From assembly GCA_002914805.1 (NCBI GenBank), contig JXTB01000232.1, positions 312,150 to 376,149 on the forward strand: a DNA stretch of 64,000 nucleotides, read 5' to 3'. This document shows positions 38,637 to 51,540 of this stretch, in pieces (position 1 is the stretch's first letter; each line of letters opens with the position of its first letter). The DNA is from Parasponia andersonii (taxonomy: Eukaryota > Streptophyta > Magnoliopsida > Rosales > Cannabaceae). The notes under the pieces were generated by a model that was not told the DNA's origin, made no database searches, and saw only the letters and a program-made list of their open reading frames with translations. The position numbers and the translations under genes are program-made.

Positions 38637-40597
38637 ATGGCAGCATTGAGGTCTAAGGACCTTTTTTCCAAGTGGGTTTTGGCTGAAATTGGCTGTTTTG
38701 GAGCTTTGTCTAGACTCACGAAGAGAATTTTTTCTGCTGTTTTCACCTGCTTTCTTGCATTAGGTATGTTTTGACTCTATGCTACCTAGCTTCTTGATTG
38801 TGTTACAAGTTTCAAGATACAAATTCACCATTCGAAAAATGCTAAAAGTTCAAAATGTCATTTCAGATGTTAGTAACGTTGAACTCTCAGGCTATGTTTG
38901 GGAGAGGAGATTTTTAGAGGGATGGAGAAGGGTGGAGGGAGAGGAAAGAAGAGAGAGCTACAACCCTGTGTTTGGTTGGAAAGAGAGGAGGAGGGAGAGG
39001 AGAAGTACAGGGAGAGGGTCTCTTTCCAAGCCCACAAAAATTCATTCTCCTAAATTAAAAGAATAGGAGAAAATTGAAAAGAAAAAACGTGAATTTATAA
39101 ATTTATTTATCAAGTCAATTAATTTTAAAAAGATAATAGATAATATGATAATTTTACAAATAAATACTCTTCGTCTTTACAATTATTACTCTCCTATCCT
39201 TCTTTTTTATTCTCATTCTTTCTTATACTCTCCGTTCTTCCTACTCTCTTTCCCTCAAGCCTTAATGATATCAATGCAGTTCCATACGAAAACACACGTG
39301 TTTTTCTTCTAAGGTTAAAAGTTCATATTAGGACTGATTAGAGGGTTCCACTTGTACTAGAACCATTTCATTGGCTTGACGTTACTCAAGCTTGGTAAAT
39401 GAATGTCTTTCATGTACATGTTGCTTCCACAAATAATGGAGCCAGAGGGAGAAAACGAAAGAAAAGAAAATTCATTTAGCCGTATAGTGAATAATCAAAT
39501 GGACCCTCAAAAAGATAGTAAATGCTATAATTATTCTTTATTTTGGAATTTTTTTACGTGTTTATTAGTACATTCTGAGTCTGAAACTTGTAATATTTGT
39601 CCTTCGTTTTGTAGGAGGGGCTATAGTGGGGGCGATTCATGGAGCCATAAAAGGCCAAACGACTGAGACTGGATTTCTTAAAGGAGCTATAATAGGAGGC
39701 CTGGCAGGGGCAGTTGCAACCATTCAATTGCTTGATTCATCAGCTGATGGTGAACCCTTCTCCAAGGTATTTGCCTCATTAACTGATGTGTTATTAGATT
39801 TATCTGCAAAAACATTAATGAATCACTTTAATGAAAATTACATTAACATTGTAAAAATAACTTGGTTTTGCAGGTAGCCTTATTGCATAGTTTAGTAAAT
39901 GGAAAGGTCTTCATGGAGTTTGTAAGTCCTGCAATGCTAAAAGCCTATCAATGGCAGGTAAGTAGTCCTCTTAAAAAATCACTAATAAGTGACACTATTT
40001 CACATATCTTGCTTATACATATTGATTCATACCATGTGAAACTCTTGGAGCAGGTTAGTACACTGGAAAATACTTATAGAGAGATTTCAGACATATATGA
40101 CACTGCTGCAAACAAAGGGTTGTCCCAGATTTGCATTCAAAGCCTTCCTTCACTGAAATATTACTCTTCCAATCTCCCTTCACATGACTTTTGTTGCTCA
40201 ATTTGCATACAGGTGAATACAACATCTTACTATTTTCTTTAGTCTGAGAAAAACATAAACAAAATCACAAAAGAGCTAAAACCAAAGAGGGTACAAAGAA
40301 TACTGTAGTAGAAATAACACCCACACATATACATATATATCATATATATATACATTGAATTCCCTATAGTGGTATTTATGACCCATGTTCTGGAAAATGA
40401 AAGTGGTTGGTTCAGAATTATTACTGAACACTGTAGTGCTTCTGTTTTTGCAGGAACTGAAGGGAGGAGACTCTGTAAGAAGACTTCCAAAATGTGGACA
40501 TTTCTTTCACTTAGACTGTATAGACAAATGGCTGAGGAGGCAAGGTTCTTGCCCCATCTGCAGAGTATATATATGTAATGACAGAAATGAGATATAA
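38637..40597 (+). CDS. RING-H2 E3 ubiquitin ligase, NEP1-interacting-protein type
   Basis: Predicted membrane-associated E3 ligase. Exons: 38637-38763, 39615-39766, 39874-39957, 40054-40212, 40454-40597, all GT-AG, 666 nt, 221 aa. The start MAALRSKD is a choice. In-frame ATGs at 38610 and 38586 would add 9 or 17 residues. After the N-terminus comes a hydrophobic stretch ([13 protein letters not shown]), then a glycine/alanine-rich region (residues 43-82, [14 protein letters not shown]) with [15 protein letters not shown], typical of this family. The RING-H2 is complete: C169-C172, C188-H190, H193-C196, C207-C210. Residue Trp200 (KWL) is the conserved E2-contact Trp. The length is close to Arabidopsis NIP1 (about 236 aa), and At3g20395 is the likely ortholog. 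Intron 1 contains a MITE-like insertion. Confidence 0.88.
38889..39263 (+). mobile_element. MITE-like insertion in intron 1 of the RING gene
   Basis: Begins AGGCTATGTTTGGGA and ends TCCCTCAAGCCTT. The left arm is purine-rich and the right arm pyrimidine-rich, so they can pair. The same layout and the AAGGCTATGTTTGG end are seen at 54465-54895. The right terminus is mutated, and no clean target duplication was seen. Confidence 0.5.
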
Positions 40598-42479
40598 GAT
40601 TATTGGGTCTCAACTGAACCAATGAGAAAAATAATGAATTTCTTGTGGTAAAATTGTGTATTGAAATTCTCTTTTGATTTCAAAAAAAAAAGAGTATAAG
40701 TTTATAGAAACTGCATAGTATTATTCAGGGACACTTGGCTTGGTAATCATGATCTTATTACGGGTAAAAGATTGTGTGTTCATAAACTTAGGTTGAAATG
40801 AATACCATGATTTAACTTATATCGTTGCCTAGAAGAGATAAATAAGTCATTTTAATCTGCCAATCAAAATTAAACTCTTCCTTCTGATGTCTTATCAAGT
40901 GACAATGATTTTTTGTCTTATCTTCCCTATATCGGAAAATTTATTAGAATCACTTTAAAAAAGGTAAAACAGTTGATAATAATAGAATGTACTCGTGAAA
41001 GCAACATTAAGAAGCACTACCCATTTACAAGATGCAATGTCTCCTTCAATATTTCAAATTATTATTCCAAACATAGCTCTAACAAATATAAATGCTCTAG
41101 CTACCTGACTTATGGCGAGAAAGTTCTCCAAGTAAATCCATTATATAAATTTAAGAGAAAAATGTATGGATAACTCAATCTTCAAAATTATACTCCAATT
41201 CTTTCTTCCTTTTTTCCTGGTAAAGTCATTAAAAAGTTTGTTCCTTTTTTTTTTTTTGAATTTCTAAATCTATCAATTATTGGACTGAGTACGTTCATTT
41301 TCTTTTCACGTCACAAAAAAATTGTTTTATCATTATATTTTTCTAATTATATTCATTATATTCCAAAAATACCCATTTTTATTTTGTGTATTCCTTATTT
41401 TATTGTACTAAAATGGAAACAATAAAGGTGGATCTAACTATTATTAAATCAAGTTTTATTATGTTTATCTAATTTTGAATTTTCATTTTAAATTCTAATT
41501 TCTTTTGTTTTATTTTTTGTGTATAATACATGTATCATGTTATTTTTGCTTCATCTTTTCTTCTTTTCATCTATTTTATTTTTCTCAAAAAGATAAATAT
41601 ATAAACTTTTGTCACACTTTTTTTTTTCTTTTTTTACATATATGATATATATATATATATTATCAAAAATACTGAACACCCACTCTAAATTCTAAGATAT
41701 ATACATATAAATCATGATTTAATTTTCTTTTCATTGAAGGTAGTTTTTTAATCTCCTTTATTCTATGTATATATAAATATATATATTTCGTATATTATGG
41801 TGATATCTTCTCTTAATAAGATCGTATATTTTGTCCTTAAAAAATTTGCATATTTTTATGATTTTGAAGGGAAAAAAAAAATCCTCCTTCTATGGTTTAA
41901 GAGATTTTATTTTTTTTTTATCTTTTTTTTTTCTTGAGTGCTGCTAGCATTCTTATCATATAGCTATACATAATGGGTGTATTCAATTCTTAGATTGTCT
42001 TTTTAGTAATACTAATTAAAAGTAAATTTATAAATAAAATTATGAGTGTATTTAATCTAATTGTTTATGAATTTAGAACTTCTTTTCTTTTCCTTTTTTT
42101 TTAAAGGGACCTTTTTAAATATATATATATAATTTTATGTCCACTTATATTAGTTAATAGTTGATATATCCGGTATACCAACCGACAGAGTGAGACATAA
42201 AACTAAAGACTGAAAAAGGTTCAAAATTTAAGTGTGCACTCTAGTTGATTACAAACACGAATAGAAAATTCAAGTCATCATCTATATGGAATTTCCAAAG
42301 TTATTAATAGAACTTCGAAAAATGGAAGAATTACATAATGAATGCAAAGTAAAAGAAGAATTTGCCTTTTGTTTTTCATTTTATTTTTTACCCTTATATT
42401 ATAATTATTTAGGTTGAGACTACCAAATGTTTACCACTCACCAATGACCAAGGTGTTATGGCGCAATTCCGAAAAAAAA
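40598..42479. other. Intergenic DNA and RING 3' UTR
   Basis: No gene beyond the likely 3' UTR just after 40597. Strongly AT-rich with short TA runs (about 41640-41660, 42117-42130). Confidence 0.5.
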
Positions 42480-43260
42480 ATGTATTTATAAGAAATGGCC
42501 CTTTTTCAAATCAATTTAAAAATGACCCCCTTTTCACCTATTTAATAAATGATAATTTTATAATTTTATTTTTGATAAATGGCCATTTTTAGTTAATCTA
42601 TTCTATTATAAAGTAAATAAATTTTTGAAAGAGGAAATTTGATATTTTATGACAATTTTTCAAAAAATTTGAAAAATCTCAGATTTTAAAATTGTTTGAA
42701 ATTCTAGATTTAATTAGAAAAATATCACTTCTAGAAAAATACAACTTTTTATTAATTGATGAGATACTTGAGGTAACATTGTAATCTCAAATAAGTTTGA
42801 TTAACCCAATTGTAATCTCAAATAAATTTGATTAACCCAAATAATAGAATTGATTACCTCGAGTACATTAAAAATACTAATTTTAAAAAATAAGTGGTAT
42901 TTTTTCTCAATATTTATTAAAAATATTATTTTTCTAAAAGTTTTTTTTTGAAAAGTTGTATTTTTCAAAATCATTATGGGATTTTTCAAAAAATTTGGCC
43001 CATTCGGAAATTTTCAATTTTTGGTACTTTGGGTTTGGAATTTTGAAAAAACTCTTTATGAAAAGTGATTCAATTTTTTAAAAGATAAATCAATTTTTTA
43101 AAAATAATCCAATTTTCAAAAACTATATAAATATATTTTGATATACTAAATATGAGAAACGGTCATTTTTTAAATAAGTTTCAAAATTCGGCCATTTTTA
43201 ACTGTCTGGAAAAACAGCCATTTGGCACTCTATGATTCAAAATTAGGCCATTTTCCTAAG
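42480..43260 (+). repeat. Dispersed AT-rich repeat with an internal insertion
   Basis: 42545-42640 and 43060-43215 match the single block 31487-31756 (AAATGGCCATTTTTAG, GATATACTAAATATGAGAAA, TTCGGCCATTTTTAAC), separated here by about 420 bp of unrelated AT-rich DNA. That insert includes a 31-bp tandem pair at 42778-42808 and 42809-42839. Confidence 0.6.
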
Positions 43261-43297
43261 ACGCACAAAAAATTACTATTTCGCAACTGAGTCTAGT

Positions 43298-43345
43298 GGG
43301 CTCAAGGCCAGTAGGCCTTTTCTAGCCCAATATTGGCCCAAAATC
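43298..43345. promoter_or_regulatory. GGCCCA-type motifs upstream of RIDA
   Basis: Several GGGCT, GGCCT and TTGGCCCAA words cluster about 150-200 bp before the RIDA start. Site II-like elements (TGGGCC/T) in plant promoters bind TCP factors and are common upstream of housekeeping and organelle-protein genes. A functional role here is inference. Confidence 0.35.
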
Positions 43346-43494
43346 AAAGGAAGTGGCAAACGTGGAAACGAACAAAATTGAGAAAGGGACAAACGTGCGA
43401 GAAAGCCAACTTTCCAGTCTCCAAAGCTTAAATCAGTGACCACTGACCAGACCATACCGAGAGAGAGGAAGAGAGAGGGAGTGTGTGTGTCTCG

Positions 43495-45245
43495 ATGGCG
43501 TGGTGTGCGGCGAGGAGTTTCAACGTTCCGGCGCTGGAGATGAGCGGCGCACTCGGCGTCCGGCGTCCCTTAGCGGCTGCCGGCGGATTGGGGTGCGCCT
43601 CTCTGGCTGGCTCCACCCTCTGGCGATCTTCTTCCGCGAACCGCTCTACGCCTTTCGCTTGCTTGGGCATTTCCACCGACGCTCGTAAGCTTTTCCCATT
43701 CTTCGTTTTTTTTCTTTCGTTCCTCATTGTTTGTTTCCCGAGAAAATCCCCTGATGATTGTAAAAAACCAAACCAAAATTTCTCTCTGTATATTAATTTT
43801 TTTTTCTCTGTGTATACTAATATTGTTTAAGTATTTGGGTTTCTGAAATGGGTTTTTACTGAGCTATTATAAAGACTTGCAATTTTTGTTTAAGCATCTT
43901 GGAAGTTTAAGAAGGTAGTAATTGGGTCTTTTTTATTTTGGATGTTGGTTTAAGTGAACCAAAATAAGTAATTGTGTTTAGGGTTTTAGCGTAAATAAAT
44001 AAATGGTTTTTTTTTTTTTTGTAGGTATTAAAGAAGCTATTAAAACAGACAAGGCTCCTGCGGCATTGGGACCTTATTCCCAGGCTATTAAAGCAAACAA
44101 CTTTCTCTATGTTTCTGGTGTTTTGGGTCTTATTCCGGAGGTGGGTTTTCTTTTGTTTCTTTACTTAGATACATGAATATATATATATATATATATATTT
44201 GACATATACTATGGGGTGTATTCTTTCAATGTACATATGTTTCTGTATGCACATTCTACTTAAGAAAATTTATCTTTTTTTTTTTGCTTGAATGCAGACG
44301 GGGAAATTTGTATCTGAAAATGTTGAAGATCAAACCGAGCAGGTACAACAAGCCAACCATAAATTATAGAACTCGCTATGATTTTTTCATGAGTAAATTC
44401 GTTTGGGTTCTATTCTGACTTTCCAAAAGTACGGTTTCAGTTTTTAGCTTGCATTATGCTATTTACTTACTATTCCATTCCTTATTGTGCCAATTTACTG
44501 GGTTTATTGCTTTGATTTTGTGATTTGTTTTTGATAATGAATGCATGGTTGTGTTCTTTGCTGTACCTGTTTTATCTTGAGATGAAATGGCAGAAAATGA
44601 GAATAGACTGTTTCTTTGCAACCCAGAGCAGAAAAGAAGACGTTTTTGACAGATTTTAGCGCCTAAATGAATTATAGGTTCTGAAAAATATGGGGGAGAT
44701 TCTGAAAGCCGGTGGTGCCAGCTATTCTTCTGTGGTCAAAACGACGATTATGTATGGATACTTTATCTCATTCTAAGGCGTCCCTATTCTCTAAAACTTG
44801 GCAGTAAAAAGGAGTTACTGATTCTTTTTCCATAATTTTTTCCTGCAGGTTAGCCGACTTGAAAGACTTCAAGAAAGTTAATGAGATCTATGCTAAATGT
44901 GAGTTTTAGAGAAGAAGAATTAGTCTTTTTACATTCTAGAATTGAGCACTTGTGTTCTACTTTAACCTGAAACTTTTCCTTATTGAATCATACCGCTCTG
45001 CAATGATCACATTGACATAAACCAATTTTTTTAAACTTTACTGCAATGAGCAACTTTGGCGAAAGAAATCTTTCATCTTTTTTAGCCAATTGTACTTTTC
45101 TCATTCAACTTAGCTTAAAATGGTTTCCTTTTATTTTCTGTTCTCTGCAGATTTTTCTTCCCCTGCCCCTGCTCGCTCAACATATCAAGTCGCGGCATTA
45201 CCTTTAGACGCCAAGATTGAAATTGAGTGCATTGCAGCACTCTAG
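43495..45245 (+). CDS. RIDA: Plastid RidA, 2-iminobutanoate/2-iminopropanoate deaminase
   Basis: RidA hydrolyses reactive enamine/imine intermediates released by PLP enzymes such as threonine dehydratase, in plants inside plastids, protecting branched-chain amino acid synthesis. Exons: 43495-43684, 44025-44140, 44298-44342, 44678-44751, 44849-44898, 45151-45245, all GT-AG, 570 nt, 189 aa; Arabidopsis RIDA is about 187 aa. Residues 1 to about 62 are Ser/Ala/Arg-rich with few acidic residues, a chloroplast transit peptide. The mature part has the YjgF/RidA signature: ALGPYSQAIKANN, SGVLGLIPETGKF, TEQVLKNMGEILKAGG, and ARSTYQVAALP with the substrate-carboxylate Arg at 167. Glu182 in IEIE corresponds to the water-activating Glu120 of Escherichia coli RidA. 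Nothing is missing. A (TA)n lies in intron 2. Confidence 0.96.
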
Positions 45246-46729
45246 CTTCCTAAAGCGCTGTTCACTTCCTCAGCATCTATCTGAGTTAATAATGTTGGAG
45301 AGGGCCATATCCAAGAATTTGTGTTCAACTTTCTTCATTTTTCCGATGAACATTGTCGTTTGGTCATAATGTCGTCATTCATTATAATTAACTGGCCTGC
45401 AACGCTGCAAATTTGTGTATGATATCAAAATGGAGAAAGCATTTGTATGTTTTACACTTCAATAGTTGCTATGACATATTGACATGGTTTATTTTCATTA
45501 TATGCTTAAACCATCTTTAACCTACTTTTTAAATTGCTGATTTGATGTTTTTGACGTCCTTGTCTACATCACTAACTAACCTCATTGACAAAATCTTTGA
45601 TGTAACGGTTTTTAGTGAATTCTTTTGTTCCTCATGGTCAATCTTGCATTTTCTGAGCATTCAGTTCACTGAAACTACTTTTAAACTGCCCATACCCTTA
45701 CAGTACACCAACTATATTATAACCTTATTGTAAGACATTAATAATATTTCTAGGATTCTAGCCGCTATAATCTGATTTGAATGCTTTTACCTTTTTTGAA
45801 GTACTCTTTTGTTTTTTTCTTTTTCATTGTTTGGTTGGAGGAAGGGAGAGCAGAAATGATGGAGTGCGGGGAAGAACAAGGAGGAGATTAATAATCCGGT
45901 GAATTATTTGGTAGGAAAGAGGGTCGGAAGAATAGAGATTATTTGTTGGGTAACTAGGATAAAGGCACTCCTAAAGTAAATAAAAAGATAATACTAGACA
46001 ACACATTACAAGTCATAATAAGTCATAATAAAAGCACCCCATGCACTCACTCAAAATCATATCTTCTCTGCACATCCGATGAAATAGAAAAAGGAAAAGT
46101 TTTATATCCACGAAGAATTGGCCTATATGCATTGAGTTTCTATTTATGTCACAAAACAATAATTGAAGGCAAATTCTCGGGTGCCTTACTGTCATTTTGA
46201 GGCACTTGATACCTCACTAAAAGACAAAAATATTGAGTATATGATTACTTAGAGTAGCAAGTGGCAAAAAAAATTATATCGATAATTGGCCACCAAAAAT
46301 TATAGGAAAAAGTGAAAGATACTTTTGAGGGGCAACGTGTGAAATCAGTAATATAAAAAATTAAATTAAAAAATGAAAGGCTAAATTGTAAAATTATAGC
46401 AAAAATACTGCTCACTTTATACGGACTATTTTGGACTCGATAAAACAATTAAATAATAAATATTCTGAATTGAATGTCAAGTATTATGCATTACAGGGTA
46501 AGTCTTTTAATTCAACGAATAAATATTTGAGTTGTAACGAGATTTTTTTAATATCGTTTTGAGAAATTAATATCATTTCATACTATTTGACCCTATTATT
46601 TTCATCTTTACGTTGAAATAGTTAATTAATTAAGCTTATTCTCATTAGTAATAAGTCTAGTCCTGAATAAAGCAGTGTATATATGTTAAACCAATATGAA
46701 TAATTAGTGAGAGAAAATTGTGTAATATG
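45246..46729. other. Intergenic DNA and RIDA 3' UTR
   Basis: The RIDA 3' UTR probably occupies the first 200-300 bases. GGTTGGAGGAAGGGAGAG at about 45832-45850 resembles the purine-rich arm of the 38889 MITE but has no partner. No other gene seen. Confidence 0.45.
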
Positions 46730-48708
46730 TCAAAAATTAGTGAAATTAGTGAGACATTTATTTAATTTAATATCATTACGTATAATACGAAATTGGATGA
46801 GTAATTAATTAGTTTGAATATTAAATACCATGACATATTAAAATTAGGAACAATTTGGATGAATTTTGTAAAAGTAAGAAAATTACATTAATGTATTATT
46901 ATTAATCTTAATCTCATTAAGTAAATGAGTATAATGTAAAATGATAAGATGGACTACTAATTACCTCTGATCTGAATGGCCCTATATAAAAAGACGAATG
47001 GGCTTCCGCTATTTCTAATCTATGCTCTATATATTTAAAATTAAAACAAAATCTAAGAATTTAGCAAAAATACTGTGACATTTCAATTTAATCTTGTATG
47101 AATGATAATTATATCACATAGTAGGTGGTTTTAATACCTAATATAATACTATTACGTGTTGTGTCATGGTGAAATTAAATTTAAATTGAATCACTTTAAA
47201 CTAATTAGTGAGAAATGTAATTAGTTTAGTAAATTTGAGTATAATGTGACAAATTAAATGACTATTGTACTATGTATATCACTATTTACATAATATCCTA
47301 TGGTTAAATTAGATTTAAATTGAATGAAAATTTACGTTTATTAGTAATAAATTTGATTTATTTATATATTTCAGTATAATGTGATAGATTAATAATAATT
47401 ATATCACAATGTATGTGATTATAGTATGTAGTTTAGCAGTATAAATTTTTTTAAAATTATAGCACTATTACATATTATCTCGTAATCAAATTAGATTTAG
47501 ATTTAGTATCATTCAATTAATTAGTGATAAATATAATTAATTTAGTCTCTCTGAATATCGTGTGACAAAGTAATTAATTATACTACTTTGCATAATACTA
47601 ATCATATATTGTTTTATGGTCAAATTATAAGCCATAATTAATTATAATACTTTGTGCAATACTAATTATATATATTGCATTAATTAGTAAGAATTTCAAG
47701 TAATTTAATATCTTATATGATATTGTGCCAAAGTAAATAAGTAAAGCACTAAGCATTACACTATTACTAGCTATCTCATGCTTAAATTAATTAAAAGTGG
47801 ATGAATTTTACTAAATTAAGTAGAAATTTATAGTAATTAATTATTATCGGCATAATCTCACTAAGTATGTGATTATATATTATAACACAATTACATAGTA
47901 ACCATGATCAACTTTGACACTAAATTAATGACTTTATACTAAATAGTGAGAAATTTTATTAATTTAATATCATTGAATATAATGTGACAAAGTAAGTCAC
48001 CATAATGCTAAATACAATACTATTGCATCTTATCCCACTCTAAAATTATTCGAAAAATAGAGGAGATTTTTAAAATTATATGAAAATTCAAATTAATCTA
48101 ATATCACTAATCACTGATCATAACATGACAAAGTATATGAGTATCAATGCTTGTAATAATACTAATACATATTGCCATACAATCAAATTAGATATAAATA
48201 ATCGATTATGTACTAGTTAGCTATACATTTCATAGATTATTATCTTTGAGTATACTATGACTAAGTAAATATCTATATACAATAGTATAACACTATTACA
48301 TATATAATATTATAGTACTTATCGTTACACTACTACATATTGCTCAATGATCATATTAGATTAAAATTAGATAATTTTGCACTAATTAATGATAATTCAT
48401 ATTATTTAAACTATTACTAAGTATAAGGTCATAAAGTATGTGATAATAGTAATCCGAAAAACAAAGTAGATTTTGTCTTATGCTCTAATTAGATAAAATC
48501 AAGGATCATTTTGTAAAATTAAGCAAATATTCACATTAAACTGGTATAACTAAGTACAGTGTTACAAAGTAGGTGATTATAGTGTTTAGTGTAATACTGT
48601 TACATTATGTCCCATGGTTCCAATTTTATTTAATTTTGATGAATTTGCAAATTTAATTTCAAATTAACATCAACTTATTTATCATTAATCATAATGTCAT
48701 GTGGTAGA
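46730..48708 (+). repeat. Old diverged tandem array, left part
   Basis: Repeating pattern: ATTAGTGAGAAAT, TTAATATCATT, GAGTATAATGTGACAAAGTA, GTGATTATAGT, ATACTATTACATATT, GTCCCATGGTCAAATTAGAT. The CATGGTC-AAATTA position recurs near 47161, 47290, 47478, 47610, 47770, 47896, 48028, 48170, 48334 and 48607, so units are about 125-190 bp and strongly diverged. The array continues at 51275 after a retroelement insertion. No ORF; function unknown. Confidence 0.7.
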
Positions 48709-51274
48709 TGTAAAATCCTAAATTTTGTAAGGGTAATTAAGTAATTTTGATTCAAGGACATTTTGGTAATTCTAAATTTTTAAATTATTTGAAAGTAAAT
48801 TATTGGTGTTAAACTTAGACAAAATAAAACCTAGGTGCATTTGGGGCAAAAGTGAAAAAGAAATTACAAAGAGGGGACAAAAGTGTAATTAAGGAAGGAC
48901 TAAAGTGAAAGAATCTTTTTAAAATTTGTGACCAAAGTGGAATTTCATGAACTTTTTCGGTCAAACTAGATTACGCCATGTGTCCCACTACTACAGTTTC
49001 CAAAAATTGCATATAAATCCCCCAACTCTTTCTTCTTCCTTACCAAAGTCTTCCGGACCCCCTCTCGGCCACTGTTCATTCACCGCACCTCCAGCCGCTG
49101 CCGTGCCTGATGCGCCCACCTGCCGTGACCAAAAGACACCGACGAAGCCACGCCTAGTGCCGCTGTCCCGTTTCGCCACCTCTCGCCGGAGAAAAAGCCG
49201 TCCGAAACTTCCGCCTACCGATCAGATTTTTGCTCATCGTTCCTCTGTCTGGCATCCATTCAGCTCAACTCCGACACCGTTCAACTCGTCTCAACTCCAG
49301 CTTTCATTTCCGACCACTCTCAGCTCTAACTCAGCTCCAGTGAGAAGCCGACTTCTGTAGCAATTTTATAATATTAAATTTTGTGGTGTTTTCGTAATTA
49401 TTTTGGAATTGAGTTATTTATCCCGAGAAAATTTTACCACGTGGCAGAGGAGTTAAAAACATGAAATTTCCTGATTTTGAAGTGTTAAAACGATAACCGA
49501 AAGATCGTTAATTATCGAAATGAAAATGTAGTATTTTTGTAATTATTTTCCAAATATGGTATTTTTATAATTTTCGGATTTTTGAGCCAATTTATTGCTC
49601 GAGACTTCTAAACTGAGTTCTGATTTCGAATTTGGACTCAGTGAGGTCGGGACATAAATTTTGATATAAAATACCACTATTTTCTGAAGTGGCACGAAAA
49701 TCGAGAAAATAGCTCGTGATTCGCGTCGTTTTGCATGCCACGGCAGGTTCCGCACTGGGATCTATTTTCAACGAACTTTATATCTAACCCAACGTTTTTG
49801 GGTGTTCTGAATTCTATAGTAACCTCTGTTTCTCAATCCAATACTCCGTTTGAAAAGTCAACTTTTCAAGTGAACGTGATGAGATTCGAAAACTATTCCC
49901 TAAACAACCAGGTGATCAATTGAGGATATTTCTAGTGTCGTTAGCTCAGCATAACTACTATCTCGAGGTAGGGGATTCAATTTCCTTGTTTTCTATTATT
50001 TTCATTAAAATTGGAATTTATTATGAAAAATGAAATTTCGTGATTTTATTAAATTGAATTATTTGAATTGTTAGTTTAATGAACTATGAATTTGTGAAAC
50101 ATTATGGACTGCTCTAGATATTTTTACATATGATTTTGTACAAATTTTTATATTTGGGATTTGATAAAACCATAGAAACTGTACTTTTAGTTTTTTAAGT
50201 AGAAAATGGATTTTTAATTAAAAATCAGAGCATGTCTAGAATGTTAAACTATTGCATGGTTGTTTGAGACTCCATATATTGCACATTTCATATGATCATG
50301 CATGAGAGTCGTCTTAGGCATCACGTTATTGTAGTAGGCGGACTAGTACACTCGCCTTCAGTGAGAACCTGTAAACCCGCGCGGGGTTTGTTTTCTGACT
50401 ATCTCTATTCGGTAGACGTAAGCATTCGGTGCCTCTCCAGTTCGATAGGATTAGACACATGAGTGTCTCTCTGGTTTCCAAAGATAAATGTCAGGCAGAG
50501 AGCACTCAATACATGTAGTATAAGTTGCTCTAGTCGTGATGAGAGGATGAGAGCTAATGTGATGTATTGATTTATGTGATATGCATTATGCTTATTTTAA
50601 TTAAGACTTTTATATGTTTTGACTTGATATCTGGTTTTAGTTTTTAGCATCGTTTTCTGTAAATGGTTTAAATCCTTAATATTTATAGAAATGCTTTCCA
50701 GTACTACTAACCATGCAGGTGTTTTGAAAAAAAAAAAAAAAGACTTTCCCAAAAAAGGAAATTGAGTAACCTACTGGGCATTTTATGCTCATTCTCCCTA
50801 CTTTCTCCACAGGTAATGTCCAGTGTAACATTAATGATCAACAAGCGGGATAAGAAGCTATCTTTTACTTATAGTTTGTGACTTGGTAATGCTAGAAGTG
50901 TGAATTTAAGACTTGTGTTTAAGTCTTATTAAATAAATGGATATTACTAGCATTCAAATTAAATGTGTTACTTTGAATATGTCTGTAAACTACATATGCC
51001 ATATTAGCTTGATGTTGAGGTGTGAATGATGATGCTAAGTGAACTATTTGAAATTTAGTTTTTCTAATAATTATTCAATCTGTGTTTATTGGTGACTATG
51101 AACTGTGAGATAGGTTCACTTGTTATAATTCCAAATACTTTTGATTATCGTGCCATTTAAAAAAAAATTAAAACTCTTTAAGTATATATATATATATTTA
51201 AAAAAAAAACTAAGGAATTTTCAATTATAGTGAAATTCCCTTTTACCACTACTCCAGGGTTTTGGGTCGTAATA
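48709..51274 (+). repeat. Solo LTR (2566 bp) of a gypsy element, probably Tekay/Del-like
   Basis: Starts TGTAAAATCCTAAATT and ends GGGTCGTAATA (expected terminal CA mutated to TA). It is flanked on both sides by a perfect 5-bp target duplication, GTAGA (48704-48708 and 51275-51279). It is inserted in a tandem array that resumes directly after it. The TGTAA...GGGTCGTAA ends, large size, and a GC-rich block at 49030-49370 next to a TATAAAT-like word fit long chromovirus LTRs. No primer site, gag or pol is inside, so it is an LTR alone. A 137-codon open frame at 48947-49360 is part of the LTR and is not considered a gene. Confidence 0.82.
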
Positions 51275-51540
51275 GTAGATTATTATATTAGTTATATTGA
51301 TACCATGGCATAATGTTACAAACTCAAATTATGTTAAATTGAATAGAGTTGCATTGTGTAGTAGGCAATCACACTACTTTAGCCATCATTAAGTATTTTG
51401 TCAAAAAGTAGTTACTATACTCTTAGTATAATACTACTATATTTCGTCTCATACTTCAATTATATTAAAACTAGATGAATTTACAAAATTAAGTAAAATT
51501 CATATTAATTTAATATCATTAAACAATTTTTTTTGACAAA
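51275..51540 (+). repeat. Old diverged tandem array, right part
   Basis: Continues the array interrupted at 48708: GATACCATGGCATAATGTTAC, AAAGTAGTTACTATA, AATACTACTATATTTCGTCTCAT, AATTTAATATCATTAAA. Confidence 0.65.

Noticed and set aside
43428..43727. Minus-strand open frame over RIDA exon 1
   Set aside because: Antisense of the GC-rich transit-peptide exon.
48947..49360. 137-codon open frame, GC-rich, Pro/Ser/Arg-rich
   Set aside because: Lies wholly inside the 48709-51274 solo LTR. The composition follows the GC-rich LTR block, and no domain is visible.
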